From contig CAXXLB010000007.1 in assembly GCA_963664675.2 (NCBI GenBank), positions 248,001 to 312,000 of the forward strand: a stretch of DNA of 64,000 bases, written 5' to 3'. The position numbers and the translations under genes are program-made. This document shows, one piece after another, positions 17,168 through 26,739 of this stretch (position 1 is its first letter; every line of letters starts with the position of its first letter). Source of the DNA: JASGMR01 sp963664675. Lineage in GTDB: Bacteria; Thermotogota; Thermotogae; Petrotogales; Kosmotogaceae. A model generated the notes under the pieces. The model did no database searches. It had not been told where the DNA came from and saw nothing but the letters and a program-made list of their open reading frames with translations.

Positions 17168-17605
17168 ATGAGGGAAGTAGCGAAAGTTGTAAAGAAAAAT
17201 AAAAATGGAGAATACAGATTAGAAAAGAAAAGAAATACCGCCTGTGGAAGTTGTCCGTCTAAAAATAACTGTTATACTTCAAAAACAGGTGATACAATAA
17301 TGGAAATTGAAGCGAAAAGTAAAATAGATGATTTGAATGCAGGTGATTATGTATTGATAGAAATCCCAAATGTTTCTCCTACCAAAATTTCATTTTTATT
17401 GTATGGTATCCCTTTGATAATATTTATTTCATTGTTACTTATACTTTCTTCTATTGGAGTATCTGAAGGATATGCAACGATATTTTCATTGATTCCAATG
17501 GTGGGATTTTATATAGGATTGAATATATTCGACAGGAAAAACAAAGAAAAATTAAAACCGATAATAGTTGAAAAACTGGAGGAGTTCAATGTTCCAAAAG
17601 AATAA
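17168..17605 (+). CDS. RseC/MucC-like SoxR-reducing system family protein
   Basis: A 145-residue membrane protein of the RseC family. An N-terminal cytoplasmic beta domain carries the cysteine cluster ACGSCPSKNNCYTS (CX2CX5C), likely a redox or iron-sulfur site. DLNAGDYVLIEIP and two membrane helices follow (about residues 76-95 and 101-120), then a basic tail. The ATG at 17168 follows AGAGGTGG; an upstream open frame to 17069 lacks support. In other bacteria RseC accompanies the Rnf electron-transfer complex or SigE regulation. Neither is seen here, so the role is unknown. It overlaps mutS2 by 17 nt. Confidence 0.82.
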   Translation: MREVAKVVKKNKNGEYRLEKKRNTACGSCPSKNNCYTSKTGDTIMEIEAKSKIDDLNAGDYVLIEIPNVSPTKISFLLYGIPLIIFISLLLILSSIGVSEGYATIFSLIPMVGFYIGLNIFDRKNKEKLKPIIVEKLEEFNVPKE

Positions 17606-19904
17606 CGATTCTCAAAATGCTTTGGAATTTCAAAAGGTACTGAATATAATTTCTGATTTTTCATTTTCCGCATATGGAAGAAGGAAAATATTTAATCTTA
17701 TTCCACCCGAAAACCCGGAACACATTCTTTCAATAACAAGAGAATTCAAAGAAATGATGTTAATTGAGGGAGAACCTCCAATTGGAAGCATCTTTGATTT
17801 GAAATTTGAGATTGAAAGAGCAAAAAAAGGGTTTTCCCTCAATCCGGAACAGTTGAATAAAATTTCAAGAACTATGAAAGGATTGAAAAAATTAAAAGAT
17901 TTTTTCGAAAATCTTGCCGAAAAATATGAAAACATCTGGAAAGTTGCGCAAAATATTCATTACGAAGAAGACCTTGTAAAGAAAATCGATAAATGTATCA
18001 GTGAAGATTTCAGTATAAAGGACAACGCAAGCAATGAATTAAAAAAAATAAGACATCAACTCAAAGTACTCAACCAAAGCTTACCCTCAAAATTGGAAAA
18101 AATAAAATTAAAATACAGAAACGCTCTTGCAAGTGAGCTTATAATCGAAAGAGATGGTAGATATGTTCTTTCACTTGAATCATCAAAAAAAAGTACTTAC
18201 CAGGGAATAGTTCATGGTACATCGGCAAGTGGTGCAACGACATATTTTGAACCTTCGGAATTAATTCAGATAAATAACGATTTACGATCATTTAGGGCAA
18301 GTGAAGAGAATGAAATAAGAAGAATATTATCTATCCTGACACACTTCTTCGTTTCACTTGAAAACAATATATTCGAAACAATCGAAACGCTGGAAAAAAT
18401 AGATTTCATGTATGCCTGTACAAGATTTTCGAAAAAATACAAAGCGAACTTTATTATTCCAAATATAGAAAACAAATTTGTATTGAATAATGCCAGACAT
18501 CCTTTGATAGATATCGATAAAGTTATACCTTCAGATTTTTACATGAATCCCGATATTAAATCTGTTATTGTTACCGGGCCAAACACAGGCGGAAAAACCG
18601 TTGCAATAAAGACTATAGGTCTGGCCGTAATTATGATGATGTATGGGCTACCGGTTTTAGCCGACGAAACATCGACAATTCCATATTTTGAAAAGATCTT
18701 TGTAGATATCGGTGATGAACAATCAATTGAGCAGAATTTGAGTACCTTTTCCTCACATATGAAAAAACTCATAAAGATCTTAAAAGAATCGAATGATAAA
18801 TCTCTCGTTTTAATCGATGAAATGGGTTCGGGTACCGACCCTATGGAAGGTTCTTCTTTATCATTAGCAATTATTAACAGATTGATCAAAAAAGGAGTGA
18901 GATCTATTATCACTACTCATCTCACTCCGATAAAGATCAGTGCGATGGAAAATAAAAATATTGAAAATGCCTGTGTTGAATTCGATGTACAAACACTCAT
19001 GCCTACTTACAGACTCATTATGGGTATTCCAGGTAATTCAAACGCAATAGAGATATCAAAAAGATTGGGACTGGATATCGATTTGATAGATGAAGCAAAA
19101 AAAAGAGTGGGAAGTAAATCAATAGAACTTCAAAATATAATTGGAAAATTACATAATCAAAGTTCATTTGTAGAAAAGCAAAAAAGAGAATTACAGATGA
19201 AAAATGATGAAGTACAGGAATTAAAAAGCACGCTTCAAAGTAAAATTGAAAAACTCAAGGTAAAAAAATATGAAGAGGTCAGCGAAGAAATATACAAACT
19301 GGAAAAAAAATTGGAAGATATTGTTAAAGAAATAGAACAAAATATCAGTCTTTCAAAATCAGATGACAGAAGGGAAAAAGTTAAGGCTTTAAAAAATATT
19401 CAGAAACTCAGGAAAAATATCACAACCGAAAATATAGAAAGTTCCCCGAAAACTATATCCGGAAAAATAGATGTTGAAGATCATGTAAAACTCATCGATG
19501 GTTCATCGGTGGGAATAGTGGAAAAAATAAATGGCGATGATATCTGGGTCAAATTCGGATCAATGAATCTGAATATAAAAAGGGAAAAACTTCTGAAAAT
19601 AGAAAAAACAGAAAATAAAAATGATGATAAATCACAATTTATTTCTATTCCTCCAAGTAAAATAAATAACAATGAAATAGATATCCGGGGAAAAATATCC
19701 GATGAAGTGCCCTTCATAGTCGAAGATTTTATAGAAGATTTGATGCGCACGGGAGAATCGGAAGGATTTATAATACACGGTAAGGGAACCGGCGTTCTCG
19801 CACAATCCGTGTGGAGATTTCTGAGAAAAAATCAGAGAATAAAATCTTTCAGAGTGGGGACTCCTAAAGAAGGCGGGCATGGAGTAACAGTAATACAATT
19901 ATGA
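17589..19904 (+). CDS. mutS2: Endonuclease MutS2
   Basis: A MutS-family ATPase without mismatch-recognition domain, acting on recombination intermediates or collided ribosomes in the cytoplasm. Domain order is a coiled core (residues ~1-310), the ATPase with VTGPNTGGKTVAIKTIG, the signature DEQSIEQNLSTFSSHM, Walker B LVLIDEMGSGTDP and TTHLTPIK. A long charged coiled coil follows (~500-640), then a KOW-like strand region and a C-terminal Smr domain (IDIRG..., IIHGKGTG). The start at 17589 is selected by GGAGGAG at 17578-17584; it gives 771 residues. It overlaps acpS by 4 nt. Confidence 0.95.
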   Translation: MFQKNNDSQNALEFQKVLNIISDFSFSAYGRRKIFNLIPPENPEHILSITREFKEMMLIEGEPPIGSIFDLKFEIERAKKGFSLNPEQLNKISRTMKGLKKLKDFFENLAEKYENIWKVAQNIHYEEDLVKKIDKCISEDFSIKDNASNELKKIRHQLKVLNQSLPSKLEKIKLKYRNALASELIIERDGRYVLSLESSKKSTYQGIVHGTSASGATTYFEPSELIQINNDLRSFRASEENEIRRILSILTHFFVSLENNIFETIETLEKIDFMYACTRFSKKYKANFIIPNIENKFVLNNARHPLIDIDKVIPSDFYMNPDIKSVIVTGPNTGGKTVAIKTIGLAVIMMMYGLPVLADETSTIPYFEKIFVDIGDEQSIEQNLSTFSSHMKKLIKILKESNDKSLVLIDEMGSGTDPMEGSSLSLAIINRLIKKGVRSIITTHLTPIKISAMENKNIENACVEFDVQTLMPTYRLIMGIPGNSNAIEISKRLGLDIDLIDEAKKRVGSKSIELQNIIGKLHNQSSFVEKQKRELQMKNDEVQELKSTLQSKIEKLKVKKYEEVSEEIYKLEKKLEDIVKEIEQNISLSKSDDRREKVKALKNIQKLRKNITTENIESSPKTISGKIDVEDHVKLIDGSSVGIVEKINGDDIWVKFGSMNLNIKREKLLKIEKTENKNDDKSQFISIPPSKINNNEIDIRGKISDEVPFIVEDFIEDLMRTGESEGFIIHGKGTGVLAQSVWRFLRKNQRIKSFRVGTPKEGGHGVTVIQL

Positions 19905-20251
19905 TAAAAGTAGGAACTGACATTGTAAAAATTTCAAGACTAAACGACAGGTTCTCAAAAAAAATTCTGGGGCTCAAAGAAATGGAAATTTATAATTCTT
20001 TGAAAACCGATCAAAGAAAAAAAGAATTCCTCGCAGGCCGTTTTGCAGTAAAAGAATCTTTTGTTAAAGCAACTGGCAACAAAGCGTTGGATTTTAAAAA
20101 AATCAATATTTTAATTGATAAAACCGGAGAACCTTATCCTGATGCTGATACAAAAAGGATGTTCAATGATTATGAAATATCGCTGAGTATCTCTCATGAA
20201 AAAGATTATGTCATTGCCATCGTTATTTTGAATATGGAGGCGAAATTATGA
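19901..20251 (+). CDS. acpS: Holo-[acyl-carrier-protein] synthase
   Basis: AcpS transfers 4'-phosphopantetheine from CoA to acyl carrier protein. The 116-residue product shows the metal-binding VGTDIVKI motif (Asp7) near the start and AGRFAVKESFVKA (Glu of the second metal site). It ends with SLSISHEKDYVIAIVI. Family length is ~120. It sits between mutS2 and ligA with 4-nt overlaps on both sides. Confidence 0.93.
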   Translation: MIKVGTDIVKISRLNDRFSKKILGLKEMEIYNSLKTDQRKKEFLAGRFAVKESFVKATGNKALDFKKINILIDKTGEPYPDADTKRMFNDYEISLSISHEKDYVIAIVILNMEAKL

Positions 20252-22248
20252 GTATGGAAGAGATTAAAACTGAAATTGAAAATTTAAGAAAAAAATTAAA
20301 TCTGCACTCGTATGAATATTATGTGTTAAATTCTCCATCGATAAGTGATGACGAATATGACAATCTCTATAGAAAACTTAAAAAGTTGGAGGGAAAATAC
20401 CCGGAGTACATTTCTTCCGACTCTCCCACTCAACGTGTAGGCGATAAATTATCGAGCGGATTCAACGAAGTGATCCACAAAGAGAGACTCTACAGTCTTG
20501 ATAACACTTACTCAGAAGAAGAAATAAAAGCTTTCGATTCAAAAGTAAAAAAGGATCTATTGAAAGAGAATATCGAATATTTTTGTGAACTCAAAATAGA
20601 CGGACTGTCAATTTCACTTGAATACGAAAACGGAATACTTAAAACCGCCTCAACCAGAGGTGATGGATTCAGGGGAGAAAATGTAACTTCAAATGTCAGG
20701 ACTATAAAATCGATTCCGTTGAAATTGAGAAATCCATTGACAATAGAAATCAGAGGAGAAGTTTTCCTGCCAAAAAGTGAATTTCTAATGATAAACAATG
20801 AAAGAGATGAAATAGGACTTAATCCATTTGCCAACCCCAGAAATGCAGCAGCCGGAACCTTAAGACAGCTTGACCCTAAAGAAGTCAAGAAAAGAAATCT
20901 CGATGCCTTTTTTTATCAGATTGTCAATCAAAATAATTATAACCTTCATTCTCAGGAAGAAAGTATAAATTTTTTAAAAAAAATTGGAATGAAGACAGAA
21001 CCCAATTCAAAAAAAGTGAATGGAGTAAATGAAGTAATTGAATTCTGGAAAAAATGGGCAAATGAAAAAAGTAAGTTGAATTATGCTATCGATGGAACGG
21101 TAATAAAAATTAACGATTTTTCTTATCAATTGGAATTGGGTTATACTATTAAATCTCCAAGATGGGCAATAGCGTTTAAATTCCCCGCAGAGCAAAAAGA
21201 AACATTATTGAAAAATGCAATTTTTCAAGTAGGAAGATTGGGAACCATTACACCGGTGGCAGATCTGGAACCTGTAAGAATTGCGGGTACCACAGTTAAA
21301 AGAGCCGTAATGCATAACTTCGATTATATTAAAGAAAAGGATTTAAGAATTGGAGATACAGTTTTGGTAGAAAAAGCCGGAGAAATTATTCCTCAGATTG
21401 TTAAAACCATCAAAGAAAAAAGAACCGGTGATGAAAAAATAATAATTCAACCTGATGAATGCCCGGTATGTAAAGGAAAAATAGGAAAAGAAAAACCTGA
21501 CGATATTGCGATCAAATGTCTCAATCCCGTATGCCCCGCAAAAATAGAGAAAAGGATCATTCTGTTTGTATCAAGAGGAGCGATGGATATAGAAGGACTG
21601 GGCGAAAAATTTATTCAAAGGATGTGCAGGGCGGAACTTCTGAAATCTCCCGTAGATTTATATAAAATCTCTGAAAACGATCTGTATTCCTTAGGTTCGG
21701 GAATTGCCGAAAAAACTATAAAAAATTATATGAAAGAAATAGAAAAAAGCAAAAACATGCCACTTCATAACCTGCTTACAGGGCTGGGAATTCCCGGTGT
21801 GGGATCAAAAACAGCGAGAGATATCGCAATCCATTTCAAGACACTTAATCAAGTTGAAACCGCTGCAATAAATGATTTGACCAATATCACCGGCATAGGT
21901 TATGAAATTGCAAAAAACATTGTAGATTTTTTCAGTAATCCTCAGGTTTTAAAAGAAATTGAAGAAATAAAAAAATTTGTAAATACCGAAGAATTTTTTG
22001 AAGAAAAGGGAACGGCCTTAAAGGGGAAAAAAATAGTTGTCACCGGTACTCTCGATAATTATACACGTACTGAAATAAAAAACATCATACAGGAAAATGG
22101 CGGTGAAATAAGCTCCTCTGTTTCAAAAAAAACGGATTACATCCTTGCAGGAGAAAATCCAGGTTCAAAATATAATAAAGGTTTATCTTTAGGATTAAAA
22201 ATTCTTTCAGAAAAAGATTTTGAAAAAATCATTAACAACAATTTATAA
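20248..22248 (+). CDS. ligA: NAD-dependent DNA ligase
   Basis: LigA seals nicks during replication and repair using NAD. The 666-residue chain has domain Ia (YYVLNSPSISDDEYD), the adenylation site CELKIDGLS with Lys116, and the oligonucleotide-binding domain. A C4 zinc finger (CPVCKGK ... CLNPVCPAKIE), helix-hairpin-helix repeats (GLGIPGVGSKTARD, ITGIGYEIAKN) and a C-terminal BRCT domain from about residue 590 follow. All domains are present in order. A second ATG two codons in (20254) is an alternative start. Confidence 0.96.
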   Translation: MSMEEIKTEIENLRKKLNLHSYEYYVLNSPSISDDEYDNLYRKLKKLEGKYPEYISSDSPTQRVGDKLSSGFNEVIHKERLYSLDNTYSEEEIKAFDSKVKKDLLKENIEYFCELKIDGLSISLEYENGILKTASTRGDGFRGENVTSNVRTIKSIPLKLRNPLTIEIRGEVFLPKSEFLMINNERDEIGLNPFANPRNAAAGTLRQLDPKEVKKRNLDAFFYQIVNQNNYNLHSQEESINFLKKIGMKTEPNSKKVNGVNEVIEFWKKWANEKSKLNYAIDGTVIKINDFSYQLELGYTIKSPRWAIAFKFPAEQKETLLKNAIFQVGRLGTITPVADLEPVRIAGTTVKRAVMHNFDYIKEKDLRIGDTVLVEKAGEIIPQIVKTIKEKRTGDEKIIIQPDECPVCKGKIGKEKPDDIAIKCLNPVCPAKIEKRIILFVSRGAMDIEGLGEKFIQRMCRAELLKSPVDLYKISENDLYSLGSGIAEKTIKNYMKEIEKSKNMPLHNLLTGLGIPGVGSKTARDIAIHFKTLNQVETAAINDLTNITGIGYEIAKNIVDFFSNPQVLKEIEEIKKFVNTEEFFEEKGTALKGKKIVVTGTLDNYTRTEIKNIIQENGGEISSSVSKKTDYILAGENPGSKYNKGLSLGLKILSEKDFEKIINNNL

Positions 22249-22261
22249 TTAAGAGGTAAAT

Positions 22262-23389
22262 ATGATTTATTTAGATAATAATGCAACAACGGTATGTTAT
22301 CCTGAAGTATTTGAAATAATAAAAAACTATTCCCTGAAAAATTATGGCAATCCCAATGCATTAAATTCATTTGGAAAAGAAATAAATAATGAAATAAATA
22401 TTGCAAGAAAAAATATTGCAAACCAATTGAATTGTGATAAAAACGAAATTTTTTTTACGTCATGTGCCACAGAATCAATAAATTGGGCATTGAGATCCTC
22501 AACTTATTATAAGGGCAAAAGAAATAAAGTGATAACTTCATCGATAGAGCATAAAGCCGTACTCAACACACTCAAGGATTTAAAACAACTCTCAGGAATA
22601 GAAATAGTGAAGGTCAATCCCGAAAAAAATGGAATAGTTGATCCGGAAAAAATCATCAGGGAAATAGATGATAGAACATTCATGGTATCCTTAATGGCAG
22701 CAAACAATGTTACGGGAAATATACAACCTTACAAAGAAATTGGCGATTATTTGAGTAAAACAGATATCTTTTATCACATTGATGCAGTACAAACCATAGG
22801 AAAATTAAATTTTTCGCTGGATAACATCAAAACTAACTTCGCCTCATTCAGTGGTCATAAATTTCACGGTCCCAAAGGCACAGGATTATTGTATATAAAA
22901 AATGGCACTAAAGTTCGCCCAATTATTACCGGTGGTGGCCAAGAAAGAGGATTCAGATCGGGAACACAAAATGTTGCCGGTATTATAGCAACTTCCGTTG
23001 CCTTAAAAATTTCAAACGAAAAACTGTATGACAATATGATCAAAATGAAAAAACTCAGAGAAACAATAATTCAAAAATCAAAAAAATTAAAGGGAATTAT
23101 AAATACAGATCTCGACAATTCGATTGTCAACACATTGAATGTTTCCTTTCCCGGATTAAAGGGACAGGTTTTAGTCAATGCATTATCATCAGATAATGTG
23201 CAAATAGGAATAAGCTCTGCTTGTTCATCGAGAACTGACGGCGGTCAATACGTTCTTGAAAAGGCCGGTATCAAAAAAGAAATAGCTTCTTGTTCGATAA
23301 GAATAAGTTTATCAAGCTTCAATTCGGAAGACGAAATACTTGAATTTGTGAATAAGTTAGAAAAAATGGTAAATCTTTTGAAAATATGA
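22262..23389 (+). CDS. Cysteine desulfurase (NifS/IscS family)
   Basis: A PLP-dependent enzyme that takes sulfur from cysteine for iron-sulfur clusters or tRNA thiolation. The N-terminus YLDNNATTVCYPEV, the PLP lysine in FSGHKFHGPKGTG, GGGQERGFRSGTQN and the sulfur-carrying cysteine in GISSACSSRTDGG are all present. The Cys-loop context (SACSS) indicates the NifS/IscS group I form. Length is normal at 375 residues. No IscU scaffold gene is adjacent. The promoter of the next operon overlaps its last codons. Confidence 0.92.
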   Translation: MIYLDNNATTVCYPEVFEIIKNYSLKNYGNPNALNSFGKEINNEINIARKNIANQLNCDKNEIFFTSCATESINWALRSSTYYKGKRNKVITSSIEHKAVLNTLKDLKQLSGIEIVKVNPEKNGIVDPEKIIREIDDRTFMVSLMAANNVTGNIQPYKEIGDYLSKTDIFYHIDAVQTIGKLNFSLDNIKTNFASFSGHKFHGPKGTGLLYIKNGTKVRPIITGGGQERGFRSGTQNVAGIIATSVALKISNEKLYDNMIKMKKLRETIIQKSKKLKGIINTDLDNSIVNTLNVSFPGLKGQVLVNALSSDNVQIGISSACSSRTDGGQYVLEKAGIKKEIASCSIRISLSSFNSEDEILEFVNKLEKMVNLLKI

Positions 23390-23406
23390 CAATAATCGTA
23401 TATAAT
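23378..23406 (+). promoter_or_regulatory. Promoter of the yicC-remA-gmk-rpoZ operon
   Basis: TTGAAA (23378-23383), a spacer of exactly 17 bp, then TATAAT (23401-23406) form a near-consensus vegetative promoter. The -35 lies in the last codons of the desulfurase gene. The start of yicC is 39 nt beyond the -10. Confidence 0.8.
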
Positions 23407-23444
23407 TGAATGTATTTAAATATAATTGGTAATGGAGCGTTATT

Positions 23445-24317
23445 ATGCCGAAAAGTATGACGGGTTATGCTAAGGTTCAAAGTGAAACAGAAAAAATTTC
23501 GTATTTTATAGCAATAAAAAGTATTAATTCAAAATATTTAAACATAGATATAAGGATTCCCGATTCTTTCAATTCTATGGAAACAGAAATAGAAAGGCAT
23601 CTAAGAAAAAAATTAAAGAGAGGCACAATTAAAGTTAATATCGAAATTGTGTTCAAAGAAGACATGGATCTTATTTCCCTTAATTTAGGTCTTGCAAAAG
23701 CTTACAATGATGCTTTCAAGAAATTAAATAAAAAATTAAACATTTCACAGGAACCGAATTTAGACAATTTTATCAGGCTCAGGGGAATTTTCAATATGGT
23801 GATGTCCGACGAATTGAATGATGAAATACTTTCAGGCATAACCAAAGCTTTGGATTCAGTTGTGGACAAATTAAACGACGACAGATTACGTGAAGGAAAT
23901 GAATTAAAAATAGCTATGTTAGAATATTTGGATAAAATTCAGAAGAACACAATTGAAATAGAAAATGCTTCTTCTCATATGATTTCATATTACAGGGATA
24001 AATTGACCAGAAGAGTCGATGAATTACTACAGAGAGAAGTTGATAGAAACAGAATTGAACAGGAAGTTGTTTTCTTTGCCGAAAAAGCTGATATTTCAGA
24101 AGAAGTAGTCAGATTAAAAGCACATGTAAAAGAATTTAAAAATTTTCTGGAAAAAGAATCGGCCCCCGGTATAAAACTTGACTTTATCTGCCAGGAATTG
24201 AACAGAGAATTCAACACGATAGCTTCAAAATCAAAAACCCTGGAAATTACCAGGCAGGCTGTTGAAGGAAAAACAAATGTTAATAAATTGAGGGAACAAA
24301 CACAGAATATAGAGTAG
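23445..24317 (+). CDS. yicC: YicC/YloC family endoribonuclease
   Basis: The 290-residue product begins with the family signature PKSMTGYAKV and contains SINSKYLNIDIRIPD. The C-terminal DUF1732 region is FFAEKADISEEVVRLKAHVKEF and KLDFICQELNREFNTIASKS, with an acidic cluster for metal binding. E. coli YicC cleaves RNA, including the small RNA RyhB; the target here is unknown. It is the first gene of the classic yicC-remA-gmk-rpoZ cluster, and the remA ribosome site overlaps its stop codon. Confidence 0.93.
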   Translation: MPKSMTGYAKVQSETEKISYFIAIKSINSKYLNIDIRIPDSFNSMETEIERHLRKKLKRGTIKVNIEIVFKEDMDLISLNLGLAKAYNDAFKKLNKKLNISQEPNLDNFIRLRGIFNMVMSDELNDEILSGITKALDSVVDKLNDDRLREGNELKIAMLEYLDKIQKNTIEIENASSHMISYYRDKLTRRVDELLQREVDRNRIEQEVVFFAEKADISEEVVRLKAHVKEFKNFLEKESAPGIKLDFICQELNREFNTIASKSKTLEITRQAVEGKTNVNKLREQTQNIE

Positions 24318-24329
24318 GAGGTGTCAATT

Positions 24330-24629
24330 TTGTACGGTCTTATAAATGTTGGATTTGGAAATGTTATTATCGGTGATAGAGTTATTGCGATTGTCAACCC
24401 CGAATCAGCACCATTAAAAAGGCTAAAAGAAGTGGCAAAGGATGAAGGAAAGTTAATAGACGCAACTTATGGAAGAAAAACAAGGGCTATAGTTATAACA
24501 GACAGTAATCATATTATTTTGAGTGCTATTCAACCGGAGACGATTGCTTCCAGATTTATGCAAACCTTCAGCGATATTGAGAAAATGGTTAACGATATTA
24601 GAGAGGCTGGTAAAAAACAGGGTGAATGA
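24330..24629 (+). CDS. remA: RemA-like DNA-binding regulator (DUF370)
   Basis: A small oligomeric DNA-binding protein; in Bacillus RemA activates biofilm matrix genes. The sequence MYGLINVGFGNVIIGDRVIAIVNPESAPLKRL... is typical, with KLIDATYGRKTRAIVITDSNHIILSAIQPETI. The TTG at 24330 is taken as start because an ideal AGGAGGTG ribosome site lies at 24316-24323 and family proteins begin with this residue. The frame also contains a GTG at 24321, which falls inside that ribosome site. It is coupled to gmk by a 4-nt overlap. Confidence 0.92.
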   Translation: MYGLINVGFGNVIIGDRVIAIVNPESAPLKRLKEVAKDEGKLIDATYGRKTRAIVITDSNHIILSAIQPETIASRFMQTFSDIEKMVNDIREAGKKQGE

Positions 24630-25237
24630 GAAAAGGTAAATTATTTGTAATTTCAGGTCCTTCTGGTGCAGGAAAAACTTCTATTTTATACAAGGTTTTG
24701 AATAATATTCCGGGAATAGAATTTTCTGTTTCATGTACTACGAGGAAAAAAAGAAAAAATGAAATTAACGGAAAAGATTATTTTTTCATTTCTAAAGAAA
24801 ATTTTAAAAAGAAGATAAAGAACGACTATTTTCTTGAATGGGCAGAAGTACATCAGCATTATTATGGTACTTCAAAAGAGTTTGTAAATATGAAAATAAA
24901 TGAGGGAATAGATCTAATTTTAGATATTGATGTACAGGGTGGTCTCAATGTAATGAAGCAAAATTTGGATGCAGTTACAATATTCATTTCACCACCAAGC
25001 TATGAAGAGTTAAAAGAAAGACTCGTATCGAGAAAAACAGAGAGTGACAAAGATATTGAAATCAGACTAAAAAATGCCAAATGGGAAATGAAAAAATTTA
25101 CAAAATTTAAATATTTTTTAACAAATCAGAGTTTAAATGACTCGATAAAAAAACTTGAATCTATTATAATTGCTGAGCGTTTAATCTTAGAAAAATCACA
25201 GTATGATGACATTTTAAAAAAGATAATTGGAGGTTAG
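24626..25237 (+). CDS. gmk: Guanylate kinase
   Basis: Gmk phosphorylates GMP to GDP with ATP. The P-loop ISGPSGAGKTSILYK is near residue 7. The GMP-binding TTRKKRKNEINGKDYFFIS and the lid region LKERLVSRKTES follow. Its 203 residues are the usual length. It sits in the conserved remA-gmk-rpoZ order. Confidence 0.96.
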   Translation: MRKGKLFVISGPSGAGKTSILYKVLNNIPGIEFSVSCTTRKKRKNEINGKDYFFISKENFKKKIKNDYFLEWAEVHQHYYGTSKEFVNMKINEGIDLILDIDVQGGLNVMKQNLDAVTIFISPPSYEELKERLVSRKTESDKDIEIRLKNAKWEMKKFTKFKYFLTNQSLNDSIKKLESIIIAERLILEKSQYDDILKKIIGG

Positions 25238-25240
25238 GTT

Positions 25241-25483
25241 ATGTCAGAAATCATTGTAAATTACGATAATTTATTAAAAAAGATCAAACATAAGTATGCT
25301 ATTCCTGTAGCGGCTTCCAAGCGAGCAGAAGACCTGGAGGATTTCGGAAGACCCAAAATAGATCCTGCCATGGCAAAGAAAGCCGGTGATAACATAAATA
25401 TCGCATATAAAGAATTAGAGGAAGGATATATAAAAATAAAAAATGAACAGATGCTTGATATTTTGATTCCTAAGGTAAAATAA
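25241..25483 (+). CDS. rpoZ: RNA polymerase omega subunit
   Basis: An 80-residue omega subunit that aids assembly of the RNA polymerase beta' subunit. The conserved stretch KYAIPVAASKRAEDLEDFG (related to the usual ARQL.G pattern) is followed by an amphipathic helix KAGDNINIAYKELEEGYI. It starts three nucleotides after the gmk stop region and ends the operon at a strong terminator. Confidence 0.92.
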   Translation: MSEIIVNYDNLLKKIKHKYAIPVAASKRAEDLEDFGRPKIDPAMAKKAGDNINIAYKELEEGYIKIKNEQMLDILIPKVK

Positions 25484-25484
25484 G

Positions 25485-25509
25485 GCACTCGAAAGAGTGC
25501 TTTATTTTT
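25485..25509 (+). terminator. Intrinsic terminator after rpoZ
   Basis: A GCACTC/GAGTGC stem (25485-25490 with 25495-25500) with a GAAA tetraloop is followed by TTTATTTTTA. It begins 2 nt after the stop codon. Confidence 0.92.
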
Positions 25510-25524
25510 ATGGAGGTGTATCTT

Positions 25525-26739
25525 ATGAAATGTTTTTTTATTTTTATACTAGTACTATTCTCCGTATCTTTATTTGGAAATATTTCCTTCAAAGGAGAAA
25601 TGTCTTTTTTTTATGACGAAGAGATTCAATCATTTCCCTTCAAGGTAGAAATTGATGAAAATGAGACAGGTATGATAAAGGTGCCTGCAACAATTGAATT
25701 TCGGAACTCCTTTTCTTTCGATTTTTCAACAATTGTTCAGGCTGACAAAATAATTTTTCTCTGGGAAAATGATAAAAGTGATGAATTTATATATTTATAT
25801 GGAGACATTTCAAAAGAAAAAATCGAATTAGATGGAATCCATAACTACAAAGGAAAAAGAACAAGTCTCAAAAGTTTTTTGAATGGGCCCGGAGAGAAAA
25901 TATCAAATGATGGAAATACTGCATATGAAACACTATGCGATGGAACTTTTGAAAATTATGGCAACTCTTATGAAAATGATCCCTTTACCTTTAAATATAG
26001 GGGAAAATTATATTTTTTTGAGAAATTCAATTCAATTTCCGGGTTCATAAAACGCCCTGATAATGGGCAGGAGTTTAAACAGGATTATTTTGGACTTATT
26101 AATGAAAATTCAATTATTATTTCATATATTACTCAGGGAGATGGAAGTGAATGGGTAAATCTTTCTGGAAAAATAACAAATGATAAGATAGATCTTTCTG
26201 GTTCCCATTACTTTGGTGATGGCGAAGCTAAAATAAAAATGCAACTTGATTTAATGGAAATTGACAACTCCGAAAGAAATAAAAACTGGATTTCAGATTT
26301 AGAATATTTAAAAAAGGAACTTCCAAAAAAACATAAGAATTTATTTTTTAATATTTCTCAAAGCGATTTTAATTTAATGTTAGTGGAAATTATTGAAAAA
26401 GTATCTAAACTAAGCGATTATCAGATTATTTATTCCTTAAAGGAAGTTTTTTCTAAAATCGGGGATTCTCACACTACGTTTATATCGCCTTTACCTGATA
26501 TTGTATATCCAATCGAAACATATTGGTACAGTGATGGAATTTATATAACGGATTCTATCATTGAAGATATGATTGGCAAAAAAATAATGAATTTAGATAA
26601 TAAAAAAGTTGAAATAATTTCAAATGAAATGGAAAGATTTTATCAATATGTAAATAACGCATCTAAATTGATTTTTACTACTAAACTTATTAAGGATCCT
26701 GATTTTTTACAAGTTTTTGTTCACAGACAAAAAGAATAG
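25525..26739 (+). CDS. S41 family peptidase, N-terminal part (frameshifted gene)
   Basis: This is the 5' part of a secreted S41-type (C-terminal-processing-like) protease split by a frameshift. The ATG at 25525 follows GGAGGTG at 25512-25518 and gives a clean signal peptide (MKCFFIFILVLFSVSLFG). About 240 residues of probable beta-rich sequence of unknown family follow. The S41 N-terminal helical bundle is then clear (LSDYQIIYSLKEVFSKIGDSHTTF). The frame closes at 26739, but homologous protein continues in the +1 frame from about 26717. The N-terminal domain could bind substrate or cell wall. Either the gene is broken, or there is a sequencing error in the T-rich junction. Confidence 0.75.
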   Translation: MKCFFIFILVLFSVSLFGNISFKGEMSFFYDEEIQSFPFKVEIDENETGMIKVPATIEFRNSFSFDFSTIVQADKIIFLWENDKSDEFIYLYGDISKEKIELDGIHNYKGKRTSLKSFLNGPGEKISNDGNTAYETLCDGTFENYGNSYENDPFTFKYRGKLYFFEKFNSISGFIKRPDNGQEFKQDYFGLINENSIIISYITQGDGSEWVNLSGKITNDKIDLSGSHYFGDGEAKIKMQLDLMEIDNSERNKNWISDLEYLKKELPKKHKNLFFNISQSDFNLMLVEIIEKVSKLSDYQIIYSLKEVFSKIGDSHTTFISPLPDIVYPIETYWYSDGIYITDSIIEDMIGKKIMNLDNKKVEIISNEMERFYQYVNNASKLIFTTKLIKDPDFLQVFVHRQKE